A stretch of DNA of 64,000 bases, taken from contig NZ_KQ031382.1 in the NCBI RefSeq assembly GCF_000384335.2, positions 2,615,545 to 2,679,544 of the forward strand, given 5' to 3'. This document shows, one piece after another, positions 25,446 to 33,909 of the stretch. Source of the DNA: Hyphomicrobium sp. 99. Its GTDB lineage: Bacteria > Pseudomonadota > Alphaproteobacteria > Rhizobiales > Hyphomicrobiaceae. The first letter of the stretch is position 1; each line of letters opens with the position of its first letter. Under the pieces are notes generated by a model that worked only from the letters and a program-made list of their open reading frames with translations, was not told the origin of the DNA and made no database searches. The position numbers were made by a program, and so were the translations under genes.

Positions 25446-25534
25446 ACATCTTGCAAGCGTTTGCAATCGCAAGCGGGCCTCGCCGTTGCTGTAACAACGA
25501 CGAGACCCTTCCTAAACCATAGAGGGTAATCTCA

Positions 25535-26245
25535 ATGATCAAGGCTCAAAATTGTAACACAACAACGACTGAAAAACGAACAGCCGTCGACCGGCGATCG
25601 GCGCTCCGGTTGATCGGATCCGGCATCGCCGCCGGCGGTACGACGCTGCCGGCGATCGCATCCGCAAAGGACGAGAGCGCGATCGAGAGGCATTTCGCAA
25701 TTTGGAAACGTCACCGCAAGCAGCTGAGGCACCTCGATCGGTGCATCGAGACCGCATTGTCCAACTATGAAACCATCGCGCCCGAATGGCCTGATAGCCT
25801 GCGGTACTCCGATGCCGCAACGGGTTGGCGTTTCTACTGCTCTCGCGCCGACACTGTCTCGCGGCACGATAAATCGGGAAAGGAGGTTCGCTTCTTCGGG
25901 GTGAAGGCCGTCTCTGCCGCGATCAAAAGACTTACGCGGCTGTGCCCCGCCGATGCTCCGATTCTTATCGAGGCGATCGAGGCGCTCGGTCTCGCGGAAT
26001 CACTCGAAGCTAGAGAAAACGAAGCGGGCAAATTGTCGGGCCTGGACGATTTTGAGAGAGACTTCGACGCTCAAGTCGCGACGGTCGGCGCGATCGCAGA
26101 AACGATCTTGGCTATCGAACCAACGTCCGCGGAGGATCTCCGGCTGCAAGCGACGGTCATACGCGAAAGCGATATCGGGCTCGACAGGTATCCTGGCGTA
26201 ATGAAGTTTGTGAACGCGGTGATGACGGCGCAATTTGAGGTTTAG
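25535..26245 (+). CDS. Exported or membrane-linked hypothetical protein with Tat-like leader
   Basis: A 236-residue protein. The N-terminus has TAVDRRSALRLIGSGIAAGGTTLPAIASA, with a twin Arg before a hydrophobic stretch and an Ala-x-Ala site, consistent with a Tat-type signal. The rest is helical with charged coiled-coil character. I recognise no family, though similar leader-bearing proteins are frequent on alphaproteobacterial mobile elements. Its purpose in the element is unknown. Confidence 0.55.
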   Translation: MIKAQNCNTTTTEKRTAVDRRSALRLIGSGIAAGGTTLPAIASAKDESAIERHFAIWKRHRKQLRHLDRCIETALSNYETIAPEWPDSLRYSDAATGWRFYCSRADTVSRHDKSGKEVRFFGVKAVSAAIKRLTRLCPADAPILIEAIEALGLAESLEARENEAGKLSGLDDFERDFDAQVATVGAIAETILAIEPTSAEDLRLQATVIRESDIGLDRYPGVMKFVNAVMTAQFEV

Positions 26246-26426
26246 GGGTGACTTGACCGAGCGTCGGCGAACTTTTGGGGCGGCCCGCGTGGCCGCCCTT
26301 CTCATTTTCGGACGCAGGATTTATCCACAACGCAAGCACCCGATAATCCGCAACTGTCAGACGTCAGAATGCTAATTTGCTCGCATTGAGATTCGGTGCT
26401 CGTGGGCGCCGCGATGGACACAGGCG

Positions 26427-27317
26427 ATGCTCATGACGAAGGAATCTTCGGTACTGCGATTGCAGAATCTCGCGCTGGATCCCAATGCGTCTGTATCCGA
26501 CCTGCTGCGACTGGCGAAAGCGATCGCCGTAAAACTCGGCGTCATCGAGGCTGCTCGTTGGATTGATGACGAGCTCACCGGTTATATGGACAAGCCAGAG
26601 GTCCCTACCTACCGGCAGCTGCCGGGAGAGTGGAAGGGCTACAGCCCTTATATGGGATGGCAACCGATCCACTTCGAGGACATCGAGCAACAGCAGCGAT
26701 ATTCAATCGCGCGATTGGGCGAGTCCATAAGCGCTCTCGAGGAAAGTTACAAAAACAAGGATACGTCGAAAGCGATGGCGTTCGCTGGAGGTCACGGCGT
26801 GCGAAGCGATCTGGTGAAGGAATTTGGCCTGCACGACGCGAGGTTATTCATTTCTCCCACCGCCGCTTGGGCCATCATCGATCGTGTCAGGACCATCATT
26901 CTGGACTGGACACTGGAACTTGAGGAAGCCGGCGTGCTCGGCGAAGGGCTCAAATTTTCGAGCATCGAACAGCGGGAGGCCGGACCAGTGACGCACCAAT
27001 ATTTCATTCAGAACGTGGGCGTCATGGGTGACGTCAGCGGCGGCACCGTCTCCAACCAGCAGCAAGCGTCGATCACGATCGATGCGGCGAAGTTGGCGGA
27101 TGCGATATCGAAAGGCCGGGAACATCTGGCGCAATTGCCGGCGCACACTGCAGCGGATCTAGAGCCGGTGCTCGACGCGCTCGAATACGAAGGCGCCGCC
27201 GCAAGTCCATCCACGATCCGGGAGCTGCTCAAATCGGTGCAGACAATTTTGGAAGGGGCCGCTGGCAATGTCGTTGCCGAAGGATTGAAGGCTATCTTCC
27301 TAGGGTTGATATCGTGA
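26427..27317 (+). CDS. AbiTii-domain abortive-infection-type protein
   Basis: A 296-residue protein whose first 95 residues match the AbiTii domain: S-S-V-L-R-L-Q-N-L-A...S-D-L-L-R-L-A-K-A-I-A-V-K-L, ARWIDDELTGYMDKPEVPTYRQLPGEWKG, then Y.PYMG. The domain is associated with abortive infection and phage exclusion. Middle residues 195-225 (FIQNVGVMGDVSGGTVSNQQQASITID) look like a beta-linker often preceding toxin or sensor modules. The C-terminal 75 residues are helical and end hydrophobic. Its stop overlaps the start of the next gene by four bases. It is probably a defence or superinfection-exclusion cargo gene. Confidence 0.72.
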   Translation: MLMTKESSVLRLQNLALDPNASVSDLLRLAKAIAVKLGVIEAARWIDDELTGYMDKPEVPTYRQLPGEWKGYSPYMGWQPIHFEDIEQQQRYSIARLGESISALEESYKNKDTSKAMAFAGGHGVRSDLVKEFGLHDARLFISPTAAWAIIDRVRTIILDWTLELEEAGVLGEGLKFSSIEQREAGPVTHQYFIQNVGVMGDVSGGTVSNQQQASITIDAAKLADAISKGREHLAQLPAHTAADLEPVLDALEYEGAAASPSTIRELLKSVQTILEGAAGNVVAEGLKAIFLGLIS

Positions 27318-27661
27318 AATCGTTCTGGATCCTCATCGGCATGGGATCGGCGTTTGCGTGGTCGTCCGAGTCAGCGACGGCAGGGCCGCTTACAGTCAAG
27401 TCCAACGGAGCCGATTACATCGCTGCATCGCGTGACGAGAGGGATATGTGGGGCTATGGAGCGTCGCGTGCTCTTCACCACGGAGAAGGAGGGCGTGAGA
27501 TATTCGCGTTTGGCCGTGCGCTCGTGCAATGCCTCGATGGCGCATTGACCAAGACCAATGCCGTGGAGGCCAAGTCAATGAATATGCTGACCGGCACAGG
27601 CCTACCAGAGTTGACCGCTTTTTGTGCGACCATGCTCCAAAATGAAGAGAACGCAAAATAA
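27314..27661 (+). CDS. Small exported protein coupled to the AbiTii gene
   Basis: A 115-residue protein with an N-terminal hydrophobic leader (FWILIGMGSAFAWSSESATA) and a mature part with two cysteines (VQCLDGALTK and TAFCATML), a possible disulfide. It starts within the AbiTii stop codon region (GTGA overlap), indicating translational coupling and a joint role. No family recognised. An exported partner could be an immunity-type or envelope-acting factor; this is speculation. Confidence 0.55.
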   Translation: MKSFWILIGMGSAFAWSSESATAGPLTVKSNGADYIAASRDERDMWGYGASRALHHGEGGREIFAFGRALVQCLDGALTKTNAVEAKSMNMLTGTGLPELTAFCATMLQNEENAK

Positions 27662-27667
27662 CAGCGG

Positions 27668-28000
27668 CTAGGCAATGAGTTGCGCGCAGCGAACCACGGC
27701 GGGCAGAAGGCCAAGCTCTCGGTCCGAGAGCATGATCATCGCCCCCTCAAATGAAAATGGAAACTCCAGCCCGCGCCAATCGACAAGAATATACCTGACG
27801 ACGAGTGAAACCGTCAGGGCGAGGACAGCATCGTCGGGCACTCGAGTGTAAGAGTGCTCTTTTGCCAGCTTATGAAATCCCAGATCTAGCGCCGTCAGAA
27901 AAGCGGGGTTGGCCCAAGGTCTCACTCGGAACCAAACCTCAGGGTTTTGGGGATCCTGGACCCACGCACCTAGATCTTCGCTATCGTCTGGAGCCATCAT
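27668..28000 (-). CDS. Hypothetical phage-type protein
   Basis: A 110-residue protein without signal or membrane segments. The pattern (EVWFRVRPWANPAFLTALDLGFHKLAKEH...ALTVSLVVRYILVDWRGLEF...FEGAMIMLSDRELGLLPAVVRCAQ) resembles small tail-assembly or head-completion accessory proteins of tailed phages, but I cannot name a family. Its start abuts the stop of the terminase-small-like gene (no gap), so it closes the leftward structural operon. Confidence 0.6.
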   Translation of the reverse strand: MMAPDDSEDLGAWVQDPQNPEVWFRVRPWANPAFLTALDLGFHKLAKEHSYTRVPDDAVLALTVSLVVRYILVDWRGLEFPFSFEGAMIMLSDRELGLLPAVVRCAQLIA

Positions 28001-28624
28001 TTAGTTGGGTTTCTTGCCTTCTCCGGAATAGGGATCGAGATCATCACCCCAGCAACTTTCGGCGCCACCGACGCGATTTGCGTCTTCCTTTGCTTTTTCC
28101 TTCTTACCCGGGCCGGCACCGTAAAGTATGTCGAAAGCCGTCGCCATGTTCTTCGCTGCCGCCATACGATTGGCGTTTGAAATCGCGCGCAGCAACATCT
28201 CGCGCCGGCGAGAGCTTCGGTCGCCGGCGGTTTCTTCGAGAATGATCTTCTCGATGAGATCGACGTTATCAGAGTAAAGCTGAAGCTCACGGGTCAACGT
28301 CGCGATCAGCTCAAAACCCTGACGCTTCAACGCTGACAGGTCTACGGGGCTGGCCGCTTCCGCGGATCTCCGTCGGTCGACGGTATCGCGAGTTGAAGCA
28401 TCCTTTAAGCCCTGCGGCGAAGTACGCACGCGCTGGTACGCAGTCCCCTGCGTACCTTTGTGCGTACCTGTTGCGCGAATCCAGTTGTCGCTTTTGGCGC
28501 GCTTACGTATCGCGCCCTCGGTGACGCCGAAATCCTTTGCAATTGTGCGTGTTGACTTGGTTCCCGCTTCGTAGGCGCGCCTGATTTCGTCCCAGGCAAT
28601 GGAATATTTTTGCTCGTTTTTCAT
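28001..28624 (-). CDS. Terminase-small-subunit-like protein
   Basis: A 207-residue protein with an N-terminal helix-turn-helix, WDEIRRAYEAGTKSTRTIAKDFGVTEGAIRKRAKSDNWIR (about residues 9-48), as in small terminase (terS) proteins, and a long helical C-terminal part. TerS recognises pac/cos DNA and docks the large terminase. No large terminase is present in the element, so it may redirect a helper phage's packaging motor, as satellites do. ATG 28624 has AAGGTG upstream. Five GTACGCA/TGCGTAC heptamers lie within or just ahead of it. Confidence 0.65.
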   Translation of the reverse strand: MKNEQKYSIAWDEIRRAYEAGTKSTRTIAKDFGVTEGAIRKRAKSDNWIRATGTHKGTQGTAYQRVRTSPQGLKDASTRDTVDRRRSAEAASPVDLSALKRQGFELIATLTRELQLYSDNVDLIEKIILEETAGDRSSRRREMLLRAISNANRMAAAKNMATAFDILYGAGPGKKEKAKEDANRVGGAESCWGDDLDPYSGEGKKPN

Positions 28625-28638
28625 CGTGCCGGTACGCA
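28422..28638. repeat. Five GTACGCA/TGCGTAC heptamers in and before the terminase-like gene
   Basis: GTACGCA occurs at 28422, 28436 and 28632, and its complement TGCGTAC at 28449 and 28461. Four of the five fall in 46 bp inside the coding region as inverted pairs; the fifth overlaps the start region. Small terminase binding sites in phages often lie inside the terS gene, so a packaging site or operator is possible. Not verified. Confidence 0.5.
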
Positions 28639-28743
28639 CCTTCTGTTTTTCTATATGGGGAAATTTTCTGCGCGTGAGCCCCCAAGCGGTCGGGCCCCCC
28701 GAGTTGTAGATCGTAAGAATCCCCCCCCGGCGGGGGTGGCTTG

Positions 28744-29010
28744 CTACTGCAGCTTCACAAACTCCGGCGGCAGATCGAAGTGTTCGAGGCCGCGACGGAT
28801 CTCGGCCAAGGCATTGTCACGCCAAGCGGCGAGCTCGGCTCGCTGCTGCGCGAGCTCCGCCTCGATCTCCTCAGCCGTACCGCCGCAGCGCTCAAGAAGC
28901 TGCTGCGTGCTTGCCAGCGCTTCCTCTACGTGGCGATTGAGGTTTGCCTGCGCCTGCTCGAGCGCGCGATCCAGCGTCATGTGATGAGGTCCCTTCAAGA
29001 AATTTTGCAT
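28744..29010 (-). CDS. Small coiled-coil protein of the structural cluster
   Basis: An 88-residue protein, nearly all helical (LEQAQANLNRHVEEALASTQQLLERCGGTAEEIEAELAQQRAELAAWRDNALAEIRRGLEHFDLP). Start 29010 or ATG 28980; the latter has GAAGGGA at better spacing. It overlaps the 3' end of the next upstream gene in another frame. Function unknown; the size and helicity would suit a scaffold or head-associated protein. Confidence 0.5.
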   Translation of the reverse strand: MQNFLKGPHHMTLDRALEQAQANLNRHVEEALASTQQLLERCGGTAEEIEAELAQQRAELAAWRDNALAEIRRGLEHFDLPPEFVKLQ

Positions 29011-29464
29011 CGCTGCCTCGCTTCGCAGCGAGCGTCCATTTTGTCTTGTCGAACCCGGCCATCGCGTCGGTAGGTGCGAACACGCCGGCGTATTCGAGCC
29101 GCGGCGCCGCCTCGAGCTGAGCAATGCGCGCCTCCGCTTCTCGCAACCGAAGAACCAATAGTTCGGCCGTCGCACTCGCCTCCGCTTTGATTGATGCGAA
29201 GGTCGCACAGAGTGCAAAATAGAGCTTTTGGCTAAACCTTACCTCCGCATCATCGTCACGTTCAGCCACCGGGCCTAGTAGCTCCTGGATGCAGTAGTCG
29301 ACATCGACGAGCGAATGGGCCAGCGAATGCTTATGCCCTAAGGCCTGCTTCCCCAGTTTCAGAAAATCAGCTACGCCAGGCTGCATCTCTGGGCCACATC
29401 GCGTGTCGAGATATTCTTCTCTCGGCCGCGCGCGCAGCGGTGACTTGTATCGCTTCGTTCCCAT
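28892..29464 (-). CDS. Hypothetical phage-type protein overlapping its neighbour
   Basis: A 190-residue protein starting at ATG 29464. The first about 150 residues look genuine (EYLDTRCGPEMQPGVADFLKLGKQALGH, VDVDYCIQELLGPVAE, FSQKLYFALCATFASIKAEASATAELLVLRLREAEARIAQLEAAP), while the last about 40 (Ser/Arg/Ala-rich) overlap the coiled-coil gene in another frame and look non-coding. The stop may therefore be displaced by an old frameshift, or the overlap may be real. It lies downstream of the capsid gene in the same direction. Confidence 0.5.
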   Translation of the reverse strand: MGTKRYKSPLRARPREEYLDTRCGPEMQPGVADFLKLGKQALGHKHSLAHSLVDVDYCIQELLGPVAERDDDAEVRFSQKLYFALCATFASIKAEASATAELLVLRLREAEARIAQLEAAPRLEYAGVFAPTDAMAGFDKTKWTLAAKRGSDAKFLEGTSSHDAGSRARAGAGKPQSPRRGSAGKHAAAS

Positions 29465-29533
29465 AGGAACCTCCATGTTTGGTGATTGTTGCCCCGGCGC
29501 GAACTCGCCGGGACTATCGACGATCGCCGAATT

Positions 29534-30652
29534 TTAGGAATTTGGAACAGCGCCGCCCCACGCAACGCCTGTCAGGTATGCGACCGCCGACGCCCTGCGC
29601 TTCTTCCAATTGATCGTCCGCTCCGCCTTGAGTGCGACCAAACCGTTCTGCCAGAGCGATACGAGCGAGGCGCCCGTGCCGGCGCTGCCGTCCTGCGCAA
29701 GGCTGGCGCTCTTCATCTCGAGCGAAGCTTCCTGGCTGAGGTCGACGGACGTGTCACCGTCGTCGGCAATGTAGATGTCGGTTGCATTGACAAGCGCCAC
29801 GATGCTGCCGGCGTAGTCGGACACGATGGCTGGCAGGCCTTCGAAAACGCCGCCCGTCATCGACATTCCAGGGAATTCCTTCTGCCCCAGCGCGTTCACC
29901 ATGAGCGACAACGCCAGCGCGTTCGTCGACGACATGATCCACACGCCGTTGGACGGCGTGTTATTGGCCGTGATGAACTTCTGGAACAGCGCGCGGACGT
30001 CGAGCCGGATGTGGTCGGCGTCGGTGCCGGTCGAATGTACCGTCGCCGCACCGTTCGTGATCGAGGCAGGCTTCACGTTGGAGGTGCCAGAGTTGGCGGG
30101 ATCGATAAATGACGTGTCGAGGCCGGCAGCCAGAGCATCGCGAAGGGCGTCTCGGACGATGACATCGGACGCCGGATTCGAGCTTCGCACGTTCTCAACT
30201 GTAATGACCGCGATGTTGCCGATCTTGAGCGGCTGAATTGTTGTGCGGTCGAAATCGAACGCGGTCAGCGGCGCCGGCTTGCCTTCGCCTACCCAGTACG
30301 ATGATCCGCCGCCGGTCTGCGAGAGCAACGGCTCGCGGAACGGGACGGCGCGAAGCCGAGGCACGTTGCCCACGCCGAACTTGCCGAGGATCGTCGCGGG
30401 CCGCAGAAACGCTGCGAAATCCGCGAAGCTCGCGGCCTCGGCGCCTGTCAGATCGGACGCCCAGTTTCCGGAGATGTTGGAACCGGGAACGACTTCATTC
30501 GCCTTGGCGATGCCTACGACGTCGCTGTTGGCGCCGTACATGCGCTCGGCGACAGTGACGACATTGATATGGTCGAGTCGCGAGACGGCCTTGACCTTCG
30601 CGAACCGCGCGAAGTTGATGCCGGGTTCTGATTTAATTTGCGTATGAAACAT
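29534..30652 (-). CDS. HK97-fold major capsid protein
   Basis: A 372-residue phage major capsid protein. Typical signs: RAVPFREPLLSQTGGGSSYWVGEGKPAPLTAFDFDRTTIQPLKIGNIAVITVENVRSS (P-domain start with the E-loop ahead), DASFIDP-like LDTSFIDPANSGTSNVKPASI, and A-domain VWIMSSTNALALSLMVNALGQKEFPGMSM. The N-terminus is short, with no large scaffolding delta domain, and no protease gene is next to it. Start ATG 30652 has AAGGAAA upstream. The gene is intact. It would form the shell; a capsid gene without portal or large terminase is unusual for a prophage. Confidence 0.85.
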   Translation of the reverse strand: MFHTQIKSEPGINFARFAKVKAVSRLDHINVVTVAERMYGANSDVVGIAKANEVVPGSNISGNWASDLTGAEAASFADFAAFLRPATILGKFGVGNVPRLRAVPFREPLLSQTGGGSSYWVGEGKPAPLTAFDFDRTTIQPLKIGNIAVITVENVRSSNPASDVIVRDALRDALAAGLDTSFIDPANSGTSNVKPASITNGAATVHSTGTDADHIRLDVRALFQKFITANNTPSNGVWIMSSTNALALSLMVNALGQKEFPGMSMTGGVFEGLPAIVSDYAGSIVALVNATDIYIADDGDTSVDLSQEASLEMKSASLAQDGSAGTGASLVSLWQNGLVALKAERTINWKKRRASAVAYLTGVAWGGAVPNS

Positions 30653-30697
30653 CGCTTTTTTCCTTACTAAGGGTTGCTGTTGAACACGAGAACGCAC

Positions 30698-30721
30698 CCT
30701 CGATCAGTCTCTTGATCGAGG
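30698..30721. promoter_or_regulatory. Inverted repeat between tape-measure and capsid genes
   Basis: A perfect 9-bp pair CCTCGATCA / TGATCGAGG with a six-base loop in the 137-bp gap between the tape-measure stop and the capsid start. It lacks a T tract on either strand. It could be an operator, a processing hairpin or a weak attenuator. Confidence 0.45.
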
Positions 30722-30789
30722 ATTAAACTTCACGATGCTTTGGGTGGCAGTCGGTGGAACCGAGAGTCGATTCGGGATCGAACGGTCGT

Positions 30790-33700
30790 CTAGACCAAGC
30801 TGCGGTTTTTCGCGTCGCGGACCGTCCGAAGGATCGTGCTCGGAAGGCTTGATTTTAGCGCTCTGACTTCTTGCGTGACGGAAAGTAGTCCAGCCGCGTC
30901 GGCGTTAGGCGCATTGATCGTGATCCCGCCCAGCGAGACGTTCACGTCCCCGCCGCCGGCGGAAGTGCCACGCGGCAGAACAATCTCCCCGCGCTGAAGG
31001 ATGGCCGGCATTTCGCCAGGCTTGAACGGTGAGGTGCCGGCGACGCCGCCGGTGTGATAGCGGACAGCACCTGCGAACGCCGCCAGCGGCACGCTCCGGC
31101 GCGGTGCCGGGCTGGAGCCGACGACGCCGCCCTCGTGGAAAATGCCGGGAAGGATGTTGCCGCCGAACAGACCGCCGGTCGGTACCCCGCCGGCTTTGCC
31201 GAGACCGGCAAACAGAAGGTCCAGCGAGTTATCGAGCATCTTGCTAGCGAGGTTGTTCAGGGCATTGCCCAGCGCTTCGGTCGCCGACTTTCCGGACATC
31301 ATGTCGTGAAGGAAATCGCTGGCGAAACCCTTCTCGATATCGATCGACCGCTGCAGCTCATCATTGAACCGGATCTGAGCGGCGATCGCCTGGTTTTGAG
31401 CGCCGACGATTTGACCGTTATCGAGCAACCCGGCTGACTGCATCTTTGAGTAAACAGCCTGGTCGATCGAGGACCGCCCCATCTGCGCATTGGAAAACGA
31501 AAGATCATTTAAGAGGCCCTTTCGTGCAGCTTCGACCGCCTGGCGGGCCTTCTCGTCCGCGGTGATCAGCGCCTGCAGCTCCTCCTGCGCGGAGACCGTG
31601 GTGCCGTTCTTGAAGGCCTCAGCCTTGGCGGCAGCAAGCAGCTGGAACTGCACCGTGAGCCGCGTAGCGACGTCGACGCTGCGACCGATGACATCGTTTT
31701 GAATCTGCCCTTGCTGGATGTCTTGGCCGTTTTGATAGATGCGATCGCGTACGGCTTCCGACAGATCGTGCTGGCTTTGCTTCAGGCTCTGGGTGCGCGC
31801 CAACTCGGCGCGGAACTGCGCCTCGATGATTCCGATGCCTTCCTGACGCAATGCGTTATATGTCTGCTGGTAGGCGATGTCGGCCTTTTGCGCCGGCGTC
31901 CGCGCATTGATGCCGGCGATCGCGATCCGGTTTTCCTCAGCGGCCTGACCGAGCGCTGCGCTACTGATCCCGTAATGGCGGGTCGCCAGGTCGATATACT
32001 TTTGTTTGAGCGCCACCTGGGACTCGAGCATCTGCACAGCATGGATGCCGGCGGCAAAAGTGTCATCGTCGATCTTGCCGGTCACTTTGTTGTTCAGGAG
32101 ATCGCCGCGAATGCGCTTCAGCGTGGCTTCCAGCGTGTTCAATTTGGCGAACGTCGGATCGAGACCTTGAACGATACTGCCGAAATCGTTCGCCTCGCGA
32201 GTGTTGGCCTCGTCCTCCTGCGCCGCCTTGAGCTTGTCGACGGCGGCTTGCAATTTCTGCACGTCGGCCACGGCCTGAGCGATCTGCGAATGGTCGACGA
32301 AGCCGCCGCCACGCGGCCCGACCGTGCCGGACTGAAGACGCGTTAGCCGCGCCTGCGCCTCGGCGAGCGCTTGCGTCGGATCTTGGAAGCCAGCAACTTT
32401 GTTGACGGCTTGACCGATCTCCGCAAGCGTACCTGAGGCCGCCGCTTTGAGTTTGTCCCAGGCGGACGCCCATGCTGTTGTTTGCGCCGACGCATTGCCG
32501 ATCGATTTTTGGAGGCCGTCTGTGATGAGCCGCTGGGCGTCGCTCAGCCGGTTCTGCGTCGTTAAATTCTTGATCAGTTGAGAGGTAGCCTGGTCGTAAG
32601 CGCCCAAGCGCTTATTGAGATCGTCGACACCCTTCGCCGGATCCTCAAGCGCCTGCGTCAGGATATCGGCGGCGCCCTTGGCGTCGGTACCGAAAACCAG
32701 CTCGACACCTTTGCCCAGCGCTGTCACTTGCTCGAGCACGTCCGCGCTGACCTTGCCGGTCGCTGCGATCGACGTCGCGATTGTGCGAGCGTCACCAACC
32801 GACAACTCTCCGGCGTGCGCCATGGCCAACGAGATCTTGTTGATATCGGACACCGTGACGCCGGCGGCGCCTCCGATTCCAGTCAGCGCTAGCGAGATCT
32901 CGCTTTGAGCATTCGCCCACGCGACGCCGGCACTCCCAGCAACGGTGACGAAGGCCAGAGCCGCGGTGGTCGCGACACGAAACGGCGTGACCAAACTCAT
33001 GATCAATTCGCCTAGGTAGGACAGCGATCCTTTGATGCCGCCGGCGCCGGTTTGCAGGATCTGGAAGAATTGACCGCCCTGAGCCGCAAGAATTTGCAGC
33101 GGCCCCACACCGAGCGCGGCCTGCGTGGCTACGTCGTTCAACTGGAACCCCAGGTTCGTGAGTTGGAACGCCGACAACGCGGCAGTCTTGCCAGCGCCAC
33201 TGATCGATTGAGACGCGCCGGACATACCTTTGATCAGGCGTTCATTCAGGACATTGGCCTCGAGCGCCTCCTTGCCATAGAGAGACATTCCAGCGGCGAC
33301 GTCGACGAGCGCCGCGTCCGTGGCTTTCAGCTGCTTTCCGAACTCCGCCATCCCACTGACGAGACGCGCGTTGGCCTCGTTCAGCGCTAGCGACCCCTTG
33401 CCCGCCTGAGACATGCCCGCCGCTACCGAGGCTAGCGAGCGAGCGACGAGCGCCGTCGACGTGCTGATCTGTTGGCTCTTTTGCGAGATCACATCGGCGA
33501 GCTGCGTGTATCCGGCGGCGAGCGCCGCGGCGCTGTCCGCAGTCTTCCCGAACTTGCCGTAGATGCCGTCCAAAATCACGCCGGCCTCGGCGATCGTCAC
33601 ATTCCCGGTTTCGAGACCGCGGCCGAGCATGCGGATGGCCTGATCGAATTTCGCCGTCGCCGCGTAGCCCGCGACGTACTGCTTGCCAAGGCGGTCCAGG

Positions 33701-33870
33701 ACGGCGCCGGACTGGCTGATTTTCTGATAGGTTTGCGTGGTGGCCGCCCCGAGCTTTTCGCTTGAGGCGGTGCCAGCCGCGTCCGCAGCCACCTTCTGAT
33801 CCATGCCGGCCTTGTACTGGCCGGCTTCGAACGTCGACGTGACACGAAGCTCGCTGAGTTTGACGGTCAT
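30790..33870 (-). CDS. Phage tail tape-measure protein
   Basis: A 1026-residue protein of the lambda-type tape-measure family (prophage tail length tape measure). Diagnostic block near residues 235-270: SAFQLTNLGFQLNDVATQAALGVGPLQILAAQGGQFFQ. It is followed by hydrophobic segments (LIMSLVTPFRVATTAALAFVTVAGSAGVAWA), long alpha-helical Ala/Gln-rich repeats, and a Gly-rich C-terminus with GGGDVNVSLGGITINAPNADAAG. It sets the tail length of a siphovirus-type tail. No other tail genes (tube, chaperones, tip) are recognisable, so it would have to work with tail parts from elsewhere. The frame is uninterrupted. Confidence 0.9.
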   Translation of the reverse strand: MTVKLSELRVTSTFEAGQYKAGMDQKVAADAAGTASSEKLGAATTQTYQKISQSGAVLDRLGKQYVAGYAATAKFDQAIRMLGRGLETGNVTIAEAGVILDGIYGKFGKTADSAAALAAGYTQLADVISQKSQQISTSTALVARSLASVAAGMSQAGKGSLALNEANARLVSGMAEFGKQLKATDAALVDVAAGMSLYGKEALEANVLNERLIKGMSGASQSISGAGKTAALSAFQLTNLGFQLNDVATQAALGVGPLQILAAQGGQFFQILQTGAGGIKGSLSYLGELIMSLVTPFRVATTAALAFVTVAGSAGVAWANAQSEISLALTGIGGAAGVTVSDINKISLAMAHAGELSVGDARTIATSIAATGKVSADVLEQVTALGKGVELVFGTDAKGAADILTQALEDPAKGVDDLNKRLGAYDQATSQLIKNLTTQNRLSDAQRLITDGLQKSIGNASAQTTAWASAWDKLKAAASGTLAEIGQAVNKVAGFQDPTQALAEAQARLTRLQSGTVGPRGGGFVDHSQIAQAVADVQKLQAAVDKLKAAQEDEANTREANDFGSIVQGLDPTFAKLNTLEATLKRIRGDLLNNKVTGKIDDDTFAAGIHAVQMLESQVALKQKYIDLATRHYGISSAALGQAAEENRIAIAGINARTPAQKADIAYQQTYNALRQEGIGIIEAQFRAELARTQSLKQSQHDLSEAVRDRIYQNGQDIQQGQIQNDVIGRSVDVATRLTVQFQLLAAAKAEAFKNGTTVSAQEELQALITADEKARQAVEAARKGLLNDLSFSNAQMGRSSIDQAVYSKMQSAGLLDNGQIVGAQNQAIAAQIRFNDELQRSIDIEKGFASDFLHDMMSGKSATEALGNALNNLASKMLDNSLDLLFAGLGKAGGVPTGGLFGGNILPGIFHEGGVVGSSPAPRRSVPLAAFAGAVRYHTGGVAGTSPFKPGEMPAILQRGEIVLPRGTSAGGGDVNVSLGGITINAPNADAAGLLSVTQEVRALKSSLPSTILRTVRDAKNRSLV

Positions 33871-33909
33871 CTGAACATCCTCGTTGGACCTGGTGCTCTC
33901 AAGACGCCG

